From Citromicrobium bathyomarinum (GTDB taxonomy: Bacteria; Pseudomonadota; Alphaproteobacteria; Sphingomonadales; Sphingomonadaceae), in contig CP155577.1 of NCBI GenBank assembly GCA_001306305.2, positions 1,781,501 to 1,845,500 on the forward strand: DNA of 64,000 nucleotides. The letters run 5' to 3'. The position numbers and the translations under genes were made by a program. How positions within the stretch are numbered: the stretch's first letter is position 1; each line of letters begins with the position of its first letter. Below are positions 44,332 through 53,612 of this stretch, piece after piece. The notes under the pieces are model-generated. The model made no database searches. It saw only the letters and a program-made list of their open reading frames with translations, and had not been told where the DNA came from.

Positions 44332-45255
44332 ATGAGCACCAGCGACTCCGTAGAAACGATCGTCCCCGACAGCGAGCACAGGGGGCTGATCGAGCGGCTG
44401 CCGCAGCTCCCCCGCGATCTTGCCCAGCTGGCCCGGTTCGACCGCCCGATCGGCTGGTGGCTGCTGTTCTGGCCCTGCGTCTTCGGCGTGTGGCTCAGTG
44501 GCACCGGCTGGCAGTTCGGCCTCCTGCTGTGGTTTCTCGCCGGCGCGATCGCGATGCGCGGCGCGGGCTGCGTCTATAACGACATCACCGATGCCGAACT
44601 GGACCGGCAAGTGGCACGCACCGCCAGTCGCCCGATCGCCAGCGGTCGGGTGAGCAAGCGGACCGCGTGGATCTGGCTCGCGGTGCTCAGCTTCGTCGGC
44701 CTGATCGTGCTGCTGCAACTGCCGCTGCAGGCCCAGATCATCGCGCTGGCGAGCCTGCTGCTGGTCGCCGCCTATCCTTTCATGAAGCGGATCACCTGGT
44801 GGCCGCAGGCGTGGCTGGGCCTCACCTTCAACTGGGGCCTGCTGGTCGGCTGGGCGACTCTGGCCGACACGAACTGGGGCGTGGCGATCGCGGTCTATCT
44901 GGGCTGCGTTGCATGGACGGTCGGCTACGACACGATCTACGCGGTGCAGGACAAGGAAGACGACGCGCTGGTCGGCATCCGGTCGAGCGCGTTGCGCATG
45001 GGCGGCAAGGTAAAACAGGGCGTGGCGGCATGTTACGCGCTGGCGGTTGCGCTGTGGGCGCTCGGCTTCTGGTTGGTGCGTGCGGACCCGGTCGCGTGGC
45101 TCACGCTGCTGCCGGTTGCATGGCACCTTGGCTGGCAGGTTGTGACGCTGGACGAGAAAGACCCGGGCAACCCGCTGCACCGTTTCCGCGCCAACCGCTG
45201 GGCCGGATTCCTGTTCGCGGCGGCGTGCTTCGTGGTCGGTAACGCAGGGGCCTGA
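44332..45255 (+). CDS. ubiA: 4-Hydroxybenzoate polyprenyltransferase
   Basis: 307 residues from ATG 44332; membrane enzyme that joins the polyprenyl tail to 4-hydroxybenzoate in ubiquinone synthesis. The two Asp-rich motifs are present: GCVYNDITDAELDRQVART (first) and YDTIYAVQDKEDDALVGI (second), separated by membrane helices. The N-terminus RFDRPIGWWLLFWPCVFG is also typical. It is divergent from rsmE. Confidence 0.95.
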   Translation: MSTSDSVETIVPDSEHRGLIERLPQLPRDLAQLARFDRPIGWWLLFWPCVFGVWLSGTGWQFGLLLWFLAGAIAMRGAGCVYNDITDAELDRQVARTASRPIASGRVSKRTAWIWLAVLSFVGLIVLLQLPLQAQIIALASLLLVAAYPFMKRITWWPQAWLGLTFNWGLLVGWATLADTNWGVAIAVYLGCVAWTVGYDTIYAVQDKEDDALVGIRSSALRMGGKVKQGVAACYALAVALWALGFWLVRADPVAWLTLLPVAWHLGWQVVTLDEKDPGNPLHRFRANRWAGFLFAAACFVVGNAGA

Positions 45256-45279
45256 GTTTCGGCACTTTTGTCGTGAGCG

Positions 45280-45299
45280 ATCCCGGTTTTCGCCGGGAT
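45280..45299. repeat. REP-like hairpin after ubiA
   Basis: ATCCCGG / CCGGGAT with loop TTTTCG, followed by GACGC. Hairpins of the type ATCCCGGN(4-6)CCGGGATGAC are, as I recall, scattered in intergenic DNA of sphingomonads. It sits 25 bp after the ubiA stop and may act as a transcription end. Confidence 0.55.
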
Positions 45300-45352
45300 G
45301 ACGCCCGCGCAACTGTTTACTTTTCGTTCCACGGACCCGAAACTGGACTGCG

Positions 45353-48124
45353 ATGGCCGCGCCGACCCCCGAACCGCCTGCTCTGCCCGCGCTTCACGCC
45401 AGCCATGCCGGGCTGTGGCTGGCCGCGCCCGATGGCACCACGCAGGAGATCGGCAAGGGGCAGGCGATCAACGCCTGCGCCGATACGCCCGTGCTGCTGC
45501 TCAACGCGCCGCTGGTCGCCGCGCGGCTGGGCTATCCCGATCTTTCCGGCCTCGACCTGCTGGAGCTGTACGCCTTCCTCCATCCTGCGCGGTTCTGCGT
45601 GCCGACGCCCAAGGGGCTGGCTGCGACGCTGGGGATCGACCCGCCCGAGGACGAGGGCGCAACGCCTGCCTTCCTCCAGCGCGCGCTCGCCGCGATGCTG
45701 GCGGTTTGTGGGCGGGATGACTGGGCGGAGCGGCATGGTGCATGGAGCACGCTGCAATCGCTCGCCCGTGCGCGCTGGCCGTGGGCGCAGGTGCTCGGGC
45801 CCTTCGTGGAGCGACCCGAACGGGCCGAGCGCTGGCTGTTCGCAACCCTGCCCGAGTGGGAAGATGCGCCCGAGCGTCCGCAGCCCGCGCAGGTCTCGAT
45901 CGGCGAGGAAGAGGTGCAGGCTCAGCTTGCCCGGCTGACCGGCGAAGGCGCGGAGAAGCGCGAGGGGCAGCGCGCCTATTCAGGCGATGTCGCCCGCATC
46001 TTCGCCCCCCGTGAGGGGCGGGGCAAGCCGCATCTGCTGCTGGCACAGGCGGGCACCGGGATCGGCAAGACGCTCGGCTATCTCTCGCCTGCAAGCGTGT
46101 GGGCCGAGCGCGCGCGGGGCACGCTCTGGGTCAGCACCTACACCAAGAACCTCCAGCGCCAGCTGCGGCGCGAGAGTCGCCGCGCGTGGCCCGAAAAGCG
46201 CGCCGATGGCAGCGCGCCGGTGGTCGTGCGCAAGGGGCGCGAGAATTACCTGTGCCTGCTCAACCTCGAAGACGCGATGCAGGGCGGGTTTGCGGGCCGG
46301 GGCGCGGTGCTCGCCCAGCTGGTCGCGCGCTGGGCGCAATATTCGCGCGATGGCGACATGATCGGCGGCGACCTGCCCGGCTGGCTGGGCACCCTGTTCC
46401 CCCGGCGCGGGATCACCGCGCTGACCGACCAGCGCGGCGAGTGCGTCTATGCCGGGTGCCCGCATTACCGGAAGTGCTTCATCGAACGCGCGGCGCGGAC
46501 GAGTGCTCAGGCGGACCTCGTGATCGCCAACCACGCGCTGGTGATGATCAATGCCGCGCGCGGGCGCCATCATGGCCAGCCACCCACGCGGCTGATCTTC
46601 GACGAAGGCCATCACGTGTTCGATGCCGCCGACAGCACCTTCGCCGCCGCGCTGAGCGGGCAGGAAGCGATCGAGCTGCGCCGGTGGATCATCGGCCCGG
46701 AACGCAACACGCGCGGGCGCAGACGCGGGCTCGCCGCGCGGCTGGCCGACATCGCCTCCTACGACGATGCTGGCGGCGAGGCGGTGGAAGCCGCGATCGA
46801 GGCGGCGCAGGCGCTGCCCGCCGAGGGCTGGCTGGGGCGGATCGGCGAGGGGGCACCCTCCGGCCCGCTGGAAGAACTGCTCGCGCAGGTCCGCGCAACC
46901 GTGTTCGCCCGCGATGAAAGCGGCGGCTCCGAAGCGGGCTACGGGATCGAGACCGAAATCGCCGATCCTCCCGGGCCGCTGGTCGATGCCGCGCAAGAGG
47001 CGCAGGGCGCGCTGGCCGATATCCGCAAACCGCTGCTCAAACTCGGCCAGCGGTTGGAGGCGGTGCTGGAAGACGCGCCCGATTGGCTCGACGGGCAAGG
47101 GCGGGCACGCATCGAAGGCGCGCGGCACTCGCTCGCCTGGCGGGTCGATCTGATTGCCGCGTGGGAGGCCTTGCTCGGCAGGATCGGAGGGCCGACCGAC
47201 CCCGATTTCGTCGACTGGCTGGCGGTCGACCGGTTCGAGGCGCGCGAATACGACATCGGACTGCATCGCCGCTGGCTCGATCCGATGAAACCCTTCGCCA
47301 AGATCGTGCTGGAGCCCGCGCATGGCGTGATGCTGACCAGCGCGACCCTGGCCGACCGTGACCCCGAGGGTGAGCCCGACTGGGCGCGCGCGATCGCATC
47401 GAGCGGGGCGGAGCATATCGGGTTGACCCCGCAGCTCGCCAGCCAGCCGAGCCCGTTCGACTACGCGAGCAAGGCAGAGGTGCTGATCGTCACCGACATC
47501 AAGCGCGGCGACATTGCGGGCCTTGCCGGAGCCTACGCCCGCCTGATCGAGGCGGCGGGCGGTGGAACCCTGGGTCTGTTCACCGCGATCAAGCGGCTGC
47601 GCGCGGTCCATGCGCGGATTGCCGACCGGCTCGCGCGCGGCAACCTGCCGCTCTACGCGCAGCACGTCGACCCGATCGACACCGGCACGCTGACCGATAT
47701 TTTCGGCGACGATCCGCGCGCCAGCCTGCTCGGCACCGATGCCCTGCGCGACGGGATCGACGTGCCGGGCGACAGCTTGCGCAGCGTGGTGCTGGAGGCC
47801 GTGCCCTGGCCGCGGCCAACGATCCTGCACCGCGCGCGCCGCGCCGCCTTCGCGGACGAGGCGGGCGGCGGCAGTGCCTATGACGACCGGATCATCCGCG
47901 CGCGGCTGGCGCAGGCCTTCGGGCGGCTGATTCGCTCGCGAGAAGACAGCGGGCACTTCGTGGTTCTCTCCCCTGCGTTCCCCAGCCGTCTGCTCAGCGC
48001 CTTTCCCACAGGCACGCCGATTCACCGCGTCACGCTGGACGAAGCCGTATCGCGCCTTGCAGCGGGGCCACCGGCAAGGCAGGGAGGAACCCTGCTCGCG
48101 CGTGAAGACACGACGACGGGCTGA
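45353..48124 (+). CDS. DinG-like ATP-dependent DNA helicase
   Basis: 923 residues. The N-terminal region (1-175) resembles a degraded DnaQ-type exonuclease module with GLDLLELYAFLHPARFCVPT but shows no complete DEDD set. The helicase core has Walker A at 233-240 (AGTGIGKT), Fe-S cysteines Cys301, Cys364, Cys369 and Cys375, and the DEAH-box variant DEGH at 417-420. This is the XPD/DinG superfamily 2 pattern, probably for unwinding recombination or R-loop structures. The C-terminal half has GTDALRDGIDVPGDSLR and LAQAFGRLIRS. Confidence 0.88.
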   Translation: MAAPTPEPPALPALHASHAGLWLAAPDGTTQEIGKGQAINACADTPVLLLNAPLVAARLGYPDLSGLDLLELYAFLHPARFCVPTPKGLAATLGIDPPEDEGATPAFLQRALAAMLAVCGRDDWAERHGAWSTLQSLARARWPWAQVLGPFVERPERAERWLFATLPEWEDAPERPQPAQVSIGEEEVQAQLARLTGEGAEKREGQRAYSGDVARIFAPREGRGKPHLLLAQAGTGIGKTLGYLSPASVWAERARGTLWVSTYTKNLQRQLRRESRRAWPEKRADGSAPVVVRKGRENYLCLLNLEDAMQGGFAGRGAVLAQLVARWAQYSRDGDMIGGDLPGWLGTLFPRRGITALTDQRGECVYAGCPHYRKCFIERAARTSAQADLVIANHALVMINAARGRHHGQPPTRLIFDEGHHVFDAADSTFAAALSGQEAIELRRWIIGPERNTRGRRRGLAARLADIASYDDAGGEAVEAAIEAAQALPAEGWLGRIGEGAPSGPLEELLAQVRATVFARDESGGSEAGYGIETEIADPPGPLVDAAQEAQGALADIRKPLLKLGQRLEAVLEDAPDWLDGQGRARIEGARHSLAWRVDLIAAWEALLGRIGGPTDPDFVDWLAVDRFEAREYDIGLHRRWLDPMKPFAKIVLEPAHGVMLTSATLADRDPEGEPDWARAIASSGAEHIGLTPQLASQPSPFDYASKAEVLIVTDIKRGDIAGLAGAYARLIEAAGGGTLGLFTAIKRLRAVHARIADRLARGNLPLYAQHVDPIDTGTLTDIFGDDPRASLLGTDALRDGIDVPGDSLRSVVLEAVPWPRPTILHRARRAAFADEAGGGSAYDDRIIRARLAQAFGRLIRSREDSGHFVVLSPAFPSRLLSAFPTGTPIHRVTLDEAVSRLAAGPPARQGGTLLAREDTTTG

Positions 48125-48151
48125 GGATGCAGCGCTCATGAGGCGGATCAC

Positions 48152-48679
48152 GTGAAATATCTCGGCCTGTTCCGGCATGCGAAGTCCGATTGGGACGACA
48201 GCAGCACGCGCGATTTCGATCGCAGCGTGAACGAGCGCGGTCGCGAAGGCGCGCGAATCATGGGCCGCCATATCCGGCGGCAGGAGCCCGCGTGGGATAT
48301 GATTCTCGCCAGCCCTGCAGAACGGGTGCGCCTGACGCTGGAAGAGGCGGCGATCGGTGTAAAGCCGACCTTCGACCAGCGGCTTTACCTCGCCGGGCCG
48401 GAGACTCACCTCGAAGTGATCAAGCACAAGGCAGGCGATGCCGACGCGGTGCTGATCGCGGCGCATAATCCCGGTTTGCAGGATCTGGTGTTGGCGCTGG
48501 TCTCGCAAGAGAACGAGACGCCCGATTTCCGCGAGGCGATGGTCAAGTTCCCGACCGCGTCCTTCGCCGTACTCGAACTGCCGATCGACGACTGGAGCGA
48601 GCTGGGCGCGCAGAACGCCAGGCTGGTCCATTTCAAGCGCCCTCGCGATCTCGACCCGTCGCTGGGCCCGCTCGACTAA
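48152..48679 (+). CDS. sixA: SixA-type histidine phosphatase
   Basis: 175 residues from GTG 48152. The family motif RHAKSDW with the catalytic His9 replaces the RHGE form, as in SixA-type protein-histidine phosphatases, and the second conserved His lies in IAAHNPGLQDLV. SixA removes phosphate from histidine in two-component systems. No partner kinase is nearby, so the target is not known. Confidence 0.85.
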   Translation: MKYLGLFRHAKSDWDDSSTRDFDRSVNERGREGARIMGRHIRRQEPAWDMILASPAERVRLTLEEAAIGVKPTFDQRLYLAGPETHLEVIKHKAGDADAVLIAAHNPGLQDLVLALVSQENETPDFREAMVKFPTASFAVLELPIDDWSELGAQNARLVHFKRPRDLDPSLGPLD

Positions 48680-48730
48680 CGACATTGCGGCCGGTTGATC
48701 GTCGTGACGGGCGATTTATCAACGGGTCTC

Positions 48731-50212
48731 ATGACCTCTCAAGCTCTCGTCCGCAGGCCGCGACGGGCCGCCGCAGTGATGCTCGCCGCGCTGGTCGCGC
48801 CATGCGGCCTGAACGCCCAACCGGCCCACATCTCTGAATCGCAGCCGTGGCTGGAAGCCGCGCCGCTCAAGCGCATTGTCGATTCATCGGGAAGGACAGA
48901 GCCTGCGGCCAGAGGCGTGTGGAAATCGCGCGGCTATGGCTGGATTCTCGCGATCGATGAGACAGGCGTCACGCGGTATCAGGATGGCGTCCAGTGCTAC
49001 ACCCCGCCCGGCGAGAACGGCGGTCAGAGTACGATGGACTCGATCGAATATCGCTTCTTCCGGATGCTGCCCGGAGATCGCGCCGCGATCTTTCAGCTGC
49101 TGGAGGGAGATACCAATGTCGTGTTCGACCGGCTCGATCGCCTGCCGGCACGGTGCACCGATGCGCCCGATACATCGCCGCAGGCCGTCGCCGACGAGTT
49201 TCTGAACGCCTTCGGGCAGCACTACGCCTTCTTCGATCGTCGCCCGCCCGGCCATGAAGAACGCGCCGCGCGGCTGCGCGCTCTGATCTCCGACGACACA
49301 AGCGAGGCCGAGCTGTGGGATGCTCTGGCGGCCTATATGGAGGGGCTCTCCGACAGCCATACCAAGCTGATCGGCACGATCGATGACGAGCGACGGCGGG
49401 TTCAGGACGGTCAGGGGACGACTCTGCCGATGATCCGCGCGAGCCAGGGCGGCGAGGGCGCATGGCTGGGCGGACTGATCGATCAGGCCAAGGCAAAGCT
49501 GGGCGACAGCGCGCATCATGAGGGGCAGGACCGTATCCTGTGGGGCGTGATCGGCGGCCCGGACGGAGCGCGGATCGGCTATCTGCAGGTGTTCGTCATG
49601 GGCGGCTTTACCCCCGGCGAGGATCTCTCCAGCGATGCATGGGCTGCGGCGGAAATGGCCGAACTGAATCGCATTCTGGACGAGGCGCTGGGCGCGTTTC
49701 AGGATGCCGACGCGGTCATCGTCGACCTGTCGAACAATCGCGGTGGGTGGGATCGTGTGGCGAAGGCTCTGCCGAGCCGTTTCACCGACGCCGCGTTCAC
49801 CGGCTTTACTACTCAGGCTCGCGGATCGGGCCTTGCGCCGTTTCCCAACCGCATCGCGCCCGCCGATGGCCTGCGCTTCACCGGGCCGGTCTATCTGATG
49901 ACGAGCGATGTGACGGTCAGCGGCGGCGAGCTTGCCACGCTTGCCTTCCGCCAGCTGTCCAATGTCACCCAGGTGGGCGGGACGACGCGCGGTGCGTTCT
50001 CCACCCCGCTGGCCAAGCCGCTGCCCAATGGCTGGCTGCTGGAGCTGTCGAACGAGACCTTTGCGGATGAGGCCGGGAATGTGTTCGAAGAAAGCGGGAT
50101 CGCGCCGGACGTTGCGCTCGAAATCTATCCGGCGGACGACCCGGTTGCAGGTCACTGGCGCGCGGTCGAACAGGTCGCGGCGATGGCGCGGCGGCGCACC
50201 CCTGCGGACTAG
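48731..50212 (+). CDS. S41-family peptidase
   Basis: 493 residues from ATG 48731, which begins a signal peptide (RRPRRAAAVMLAALVAPCGLNA). The C-terminal processing-peptidase domain (S41) has DADAVIVDLSNNRGGWDRVA and the region VTVSGGELATLAFRQLSNV with the catalytic Ser. The N-terminal 180 residues are a separate domain. The protein is probably exported; the natural substrate is not known. Its 3' end overlaps soxR by 4 bp (convergent). Confidence 0.82.
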   Translation: MTSQALVRRPRRAAAVMLAALVAPCGLNAQPAHISESQPWLEAAPLKRIVDSSGRTEPAARGVWKSRGYGWILAIDETGVTRYQDGVQCYTPPGENGGQSTMDSIEYRFFRMLPGDRAAIFQLLEGDTNVVFDRLDRLPARCTDAPDTSPQAVADEFLNAFGQHYAFFDRRPPGHEERAARLRALISDDTSEAELWDALAAYMEGLSDSHTKLIGTIDDERRRVQDGQGTTLPMIRASQGGEGAWLGGLIDQAKAKLGDSAHHEGQDRILWGVIGGPDGARIGYLQVFVMGGFTPGEDLSSDAWAAAEMAELNRILDEALGAFQDADAVIVDLSNNRGGWDRVAKALPSRFTDAAFTGFTTQARGSGLAPFPNRIAPADGLRFTGPVYLMTSDVTVSGGELATLAFRQLSNVTQVGGTTRGAFSTPLAKPLPNGWLLELSNETFADEAGNVFEESGIAPDVALEIYPADDPVAGHWRAVEQVAAMARRRTPAD

Positions 50213-50649
50213 CCCAGTACCGTCCTCGGCCCGGGGCCTTCTTCTGCAAGCCTGTCTTGCGGGTTGTAGAGCGCACAGCGCTTCAGGCTCAGACAGCCGC
50301 AGCCGATGCAGCCGTCAAGGTTTTGCCGTGCGCGCTCCAGTTCCGCGATTCGCGCATCCAGCTGGTCGCGGATCGCGCGGCTGATCGCGCTCCAGTCGCG
50401 CGCATTGGGCGTGCGCCCATGGGGCAGGCGGGCCAGCTGCGCCTCGATCTCACCCAGCGACAGGCCCAGCCGCTGCGCGATCAGGATGAAGCTGAGCCGG
50501 CGGATGTCGGAGCGCAGGAAGCGCCGCTGGTTGCCGCCGGTGCGGTGCGGTTCGATCAGCCCCATGCTCTCGTAATAGCGGATGGCCGACACGCTGAGCC
50601 CGGTGCGACGGGCCAGTTCGCCAATGGGCAGGAGATCGTTCGCTTTCAT
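50209..50649 (-). CDS. soxR: Redox-sensitive transcriptional activator SoxR
   Basis: 146 residues, MerR family. The N-terminal helix-turn-helix has IGELARRTGLSVSAIRYYES. The [2Fe-2S] cluster is bound by Cys114, Cys117, Cys119 and Cys125 (CIGCGCLSLKRC), the exact SoxR spacing. In non-enteric bacteria SoxR reacts to redox-active compounds and controls a few genes directly. It is divergent from the VOC gene and a good SoxR box lies between them. Confidence 0.95.
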   Translation of the reverse strand: MKANDLLPIGELARRTGLSVSAIRYYESMGLIEPHRTGGNQRRFLRSDIRRLSFILIAQRLGLSLGEIEAQLARLPHGRTPNARDWSAISRAIRDQLDARIAELERARQNLDGCIGCGCLSLKRCALYNPQDRLAEEGPGPRTVLG

Positions 50650-50680
50650 CGATCACGACGATAGGCATATTGATGCTTGA

Positions 50681-50698
50681 CCTCAAGTGAGGTTGAGA
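50681..50698 (+). promoter_or_regulatory. SoxR box between soxR and the VOC gene
   Basis: CCTCAAGTGAGGTTGAGA contains the dyad CTCAA/TTGAG with the centre expected for SoxR boxes (consensus CCTCAAGTTAACTTGAGG), with imperfect right arm. The -35-like TTGACC (50677-50682) overlaps its left edge, and a weak -10 (ATTGAT) lies at 50703-50708 with a long 20-bp spacer, as MerR-type promoters have. The likely target is the VOC gene. Confidence 0.7.
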
Positions 50699-50763
50699 TT
50701 GCATTGATGCCTGCATCGCAGTCGCGGGGCCGATCCGGCCTCGCTCAATCAAGGAGAACAGCG

Positions 50764-51135
50764 ATGCCCAAGGGCTATCTTGAACACGCCAATATTTCCG
50801 TCACGGATCTTGAACGCAGCACCGCGCTGCTGGTCGATCTGCTCGGCTGGCACAAACGGTGGGAGGGGCCATCGCTCAACAATGGCCACACGATCCATGT
50901 CGGGGGCGAGGTCGATTATGTGGCGCTTTACACCGGTGAGCACGTGACCGGCAATTTCGCCAAGGGCCATCCGCTCAACCACATCGCCTTCGTGGTCGAC
51001 GATCTCGACGCGGCGGAGGAAGTGGTGAAGCGCCACGGGCTCGAACCCTTCAACCATGCCGACTACGAACCCGGCCGCCGGTTCTACTTCTTCGACTGGG
51101 ACGGGATCGAGTTCGAAGTGGTCAATTACGACTGA
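50764..51135 (+). CDS. VOC-family (glyoxalase/dioxygenase-like) protein
   Basis: 123 residues from ATG 50764 behind AAGGAGAA. The vicinal-oxygen-chelate fold is seen in LEHANISVTDLERSTALL, NHIAFVVDDLDAAEEVV and FYFFDWDGIEFEVVNYD; His8, His78 or nearby residues and the final Glu are probable metal ligands. Located behind a SoxR box, it is a good candidate for a redox-stress detoxification protein. The substrate is not known. Confidence 0.85.
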   Translation: MPKGYLEHANISVTDLERSTALLVDLLGWHKRWEGPSLNNGHTIHVGGEVDYVALYTGEHVTGNFAKGHPLNHIAFVVDDLDAAEEVVKRHGLEPFNHADYEPGRRFYFFDWDGIEFEVVNYD

Positions 51136-51211
51136 AGCGAGGGGCCGGGGCGGCACCGCTCCGGCCATTCGCGCTTGCAACATGGGGGAGCCTGCGCAAC
51201 AGGCTGCTGCC

Positions 51212-52858
51212 ATGAGCATGCAAGATCTGATCGAAGCCGCCCACGTGTCCAAGGCCTGGCCGTTCCAGGAGGCGCAGCGTCTGCTCAAACGCTATCCCGA
51301 CGGAACGAAGCCCGGCGGCGAGCCAGTGCTGTTCGAGACGGGCTACGGCCCCTCGGGCCTGCCGCATATCGGTACGTTTCAGGAAGTGCTGCGGACCACG
51401 CTGGTGCGCCGCGCGTTCGAGGCGCTGATCGGCGCGAAGCCGGAAGACGGCAAGACGCGGCTGGTCGCGTTCAGCGACGACATGGATGGCCTGCGCAAGG
51501 TGCCCGACAACGTGCCCAACGCGCAGTTGTTGCAGGACAATCTGCACAAGCCGCTGAGCCGCATCCCCAACCCCTTCGGCACCGATCACGACAGCTTTGC
51601 CGCGCACAACAACGCCAAGCTGCGCGAATTCCTCGACCGGTTCGGGTTCGATTACGAATTCATCGCCAGCCACACCCAGTACGATACCGGTGTCTTCGAC
51701 GAAGCGCTCAAGAAGGTACTCGCGCACAACCAGGCGATCCTCGACATCATGCTGCCGACCCTGCGGGCGGAGCGTGCGGCGACCTATTCGCCGATCATGC
51801 CGATCAGCCCGGTGACGGGCCGCGTGCTGCAGGTTCCGGTCGAGGTGATCGATGCCGAAGCGGGCACGATCCGCTTTACCGACGAGGATGGCACGGTCGT
51901 CGAACAGTCCGCGCTGGGCGGGCAGGCCAAGCTGCAATGGAAGGTCGATTTCGCCATGCGCTGGGTGGCGCTGGGCGTCGACTATGAAATGTACGGCAAG
52001 GACCTGACCGATACCGGCATCCAGTCGGGCAAGATCGCCAAGGTGCTGGGCGGACGCAAGCCCGAAGGCCTGATCTACGAGCTGTTCCTCGACGAGAAGG
52101 GCGAGAAGATTTCGAAGTCGAAGGGCAATGGCCTGACGATCGAGGAATGGCTGACCTATGGCAGCGAGGAATCGCTCGGCTTCTACATCTTCCCCAATCC
52201 CAAGAGCGCGAAGCAGCTGCATGTTGGCGTGATCCCGCGCGCGGTCGACGATTACTGGCAGTTCCGCGAACGGCTGCCCGAACAGGCGCTGGACAAGCAG
52301 CTGGGCAATCCGGTGTGGCACTTGGCTCGCGCCAATGGCGGGTATGAGGCGGAGGAAGCACCGGGTGCGGGCGACAGCCTGCCGGTGACCTATGGCCTGC
52401 TGCTCAACCTGGTCGGAGTGATGGGTGCGACCGCGACGCGCGAGCAGGTGTGGTCCTACCTCGGCAACTACATCGAGGATCCCGATCCGGCGAAGCACCC
52501 GGAGCTGGACGGGCTGGTGACAACCGCGCTCGCCTATAACCGCGATTTCGTCGCCCCGACGCTCAACCGCCGGGCGCCTACGCCCAACGAAGCCTCCGCA
52601 CTCGCCGCGCTCGACGGCGAATTGTCTCAGGTGTCCGCGGATACGAGCGCGGAAGACCTGCAGACGATCGTTTACGAAACCGGCAAGCGCGAGGAGTTCG
52701 GGTTCGACAATCTGCGCGACTGGTTCAAGGCGCTCTACGAGACCCTGCTCGGGTCCGAACAGGGTCCGCGCATGGGCAGCTTTATCGCGCTCTATGGGGT
52801 CCAGAACACCCGCAAGCTGATCGCGGAGGCACTGGCTGCGGCCAACACCGCAGGCTAG
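51212..52858 (+). CDS. lysK: Lysyl-tRNA synthetase, class I
   Basis: 548 residues from ATG 51212; an alternative ATG is at 51218. Charges tRNA-Lys with lysine. It is the class I (archaeal-type) enzyme, as in many alphaproteobacteria, and not the class II LysS. The HIGH motif is PHIGT (51-55) and the KMSKS motif is KISKSKG (299-305). The C-terminal part (380-548) is a helical anticodon-binding domain. Confidence 0.96.
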   Translation: MSMQDLIEAAHVSKAWPFQEAQRLLKRYPDGTKPGGEPVLFETGYGPSGLPHIGTFQEVLRTTLVRRAFEALIGAKPEDGKTRLVAFSDDMDGLRKVPDNVPNAQLLQDNLHKPLSRIPNPFGTDHDSFAAHNNAKLREFLDRFGFDYEFIASHTQYDTGVFDEALKKVLAHNQAILDIMLPTLRAERAATYSPIMPISPVTGRVLQVPVEVIDAEAGTIRFTDEDGTVVEQSALGGQAKLQWKVDFAMRWVALGVDYEMYGKDLTDTGIQSGKIAKVLGGRKPEGLIYELFLDEKGEKISKSKGNGLTIEEWLTYGSEESLGFYIFPNPKSAKQLHVGVIPRAVDDYWQFRERLPEQALDKQLGNPVWHLARANGGYEAEEAPGAGDSLPVTYGLLLNLVGVMGATATREQVWSYLGNYIEDPDPAKHPELDGLVTTALAYNRDFVAPTLNRRAPTPNEASALAALDGELSQVSADTSAEDLQTIVYETGKREEFGFDNLRDWFKALYETLLGSEQGPRMGSFIALYGVQNTRKLIAEALAAANTAG

Positions 52859-52864
52859 CCCGGC

Positions 52865-53545
52865 TCACCCCCACTTGCGCGTGCGATACCAGCGCGTGAT
52901 GACGTATTTCGCGCTCGACGCGACAGGCGTGCCGGCATGCAGCGTATCCTCGTTCGGCGTGCCGTCGGGGTTGGCGTTGTTCCAGAGCAACAGGACACCG
53001 GCCTTGGGTTCGATCTGGATACCGCAATTGGGAAAGGCGGTCGCGCCGCTGCCCTTCAGCGTGTTGAGGAACATCATCGCGGTCCAGCTGCGCTGGCCGC
53101 CATTCTTCCTCTCCTGCTTCCAGTAATCCTCGCCCGGATAGAAATAGTCGTGGTGATCCTTGAACTGCTGGCCCGGCAGATAGCGCTGGCCCTGCATCGT
53201 CTCGCCGAACTTGCCGGGCAGGCCCAGACAATCGTCGATCCGGCGGCTGACCATCTTCACCATCGGGTCGTCGCGGTCGAAATTGCCCGAGTACGATGTG
53301 CGATACCCGTCCTTGTAAGTGCCTTCGTAGAGCGAGCTGGGCCGGGCGACCTGATCGATCATTCCGGCCAGCTTGCGACATTCGTTGCTCGTCAGGAATT
53401 CGCCCACGGCGTAGATTTCCGCTTTGTCCGTCGGAACGCGGTAGGCCTTGGGATCGGCGTCGAGCCGCTTGCGGACGGTTTCGCCGACTTTGGCGAGGGC
53501 ATCCTGATCGGGCACTTTGGCGGGCTTGGTGGTCGAGTCTGTCAT
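52865..53545 (-). CDS. 2-Oxoglutarate/Fe(II)-dependent prolyl hydroxylase-like oxygenase
   Basis: 226 residues. The jelly-roll motif is complete: His131 and Asp133 (KDHHDYF, HxD), His203 (TLHAGTPV) and the 2-oxoglutarate-binding Lys213 (KYVITRWYR), in the arrangement of prolyl 4-hydroxylase-like proteins. It converges on lysK with a 6-bp gap. The substrate, a protein or small molecule, is not known. Confidence 0.88.
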   Translation of the reverse strand: MTDSTTKPAKVPDQDALAKVGETVRKRLDADPKAYRVPTDKAEIYAVGEFLTSNECRKLAGMIDQVARPSSLYEGTYKDGYRTSYSGNFDRDDPMVKMVSRRIDDCLGLPGKFGETMQGQRYLPGQQFKDHHDYFYPGEDYWKQERKNGGQRSWTAMMFLNTLKGSGATAFPNCGIQIEPKAGVLLLWNNANPDGTPNEDTLHAGTPVASSAKYVITRWYRTRKWG

Positions 53546-53612
53546 GCAAGTTTTCTAGCAAGTGCACCGCGTGCCCGCTAGACAGCGGGAACACATGTGA
53601 GGGGAAGCAAGC

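Noticed and set aside
45980-48685. Very long minus-strand open frame (901 codons) opposite the helicase gene
   Set aside because: The plus strand encodes a complete DinG-like protein with all motifs; the antisense frame is low-complexity.
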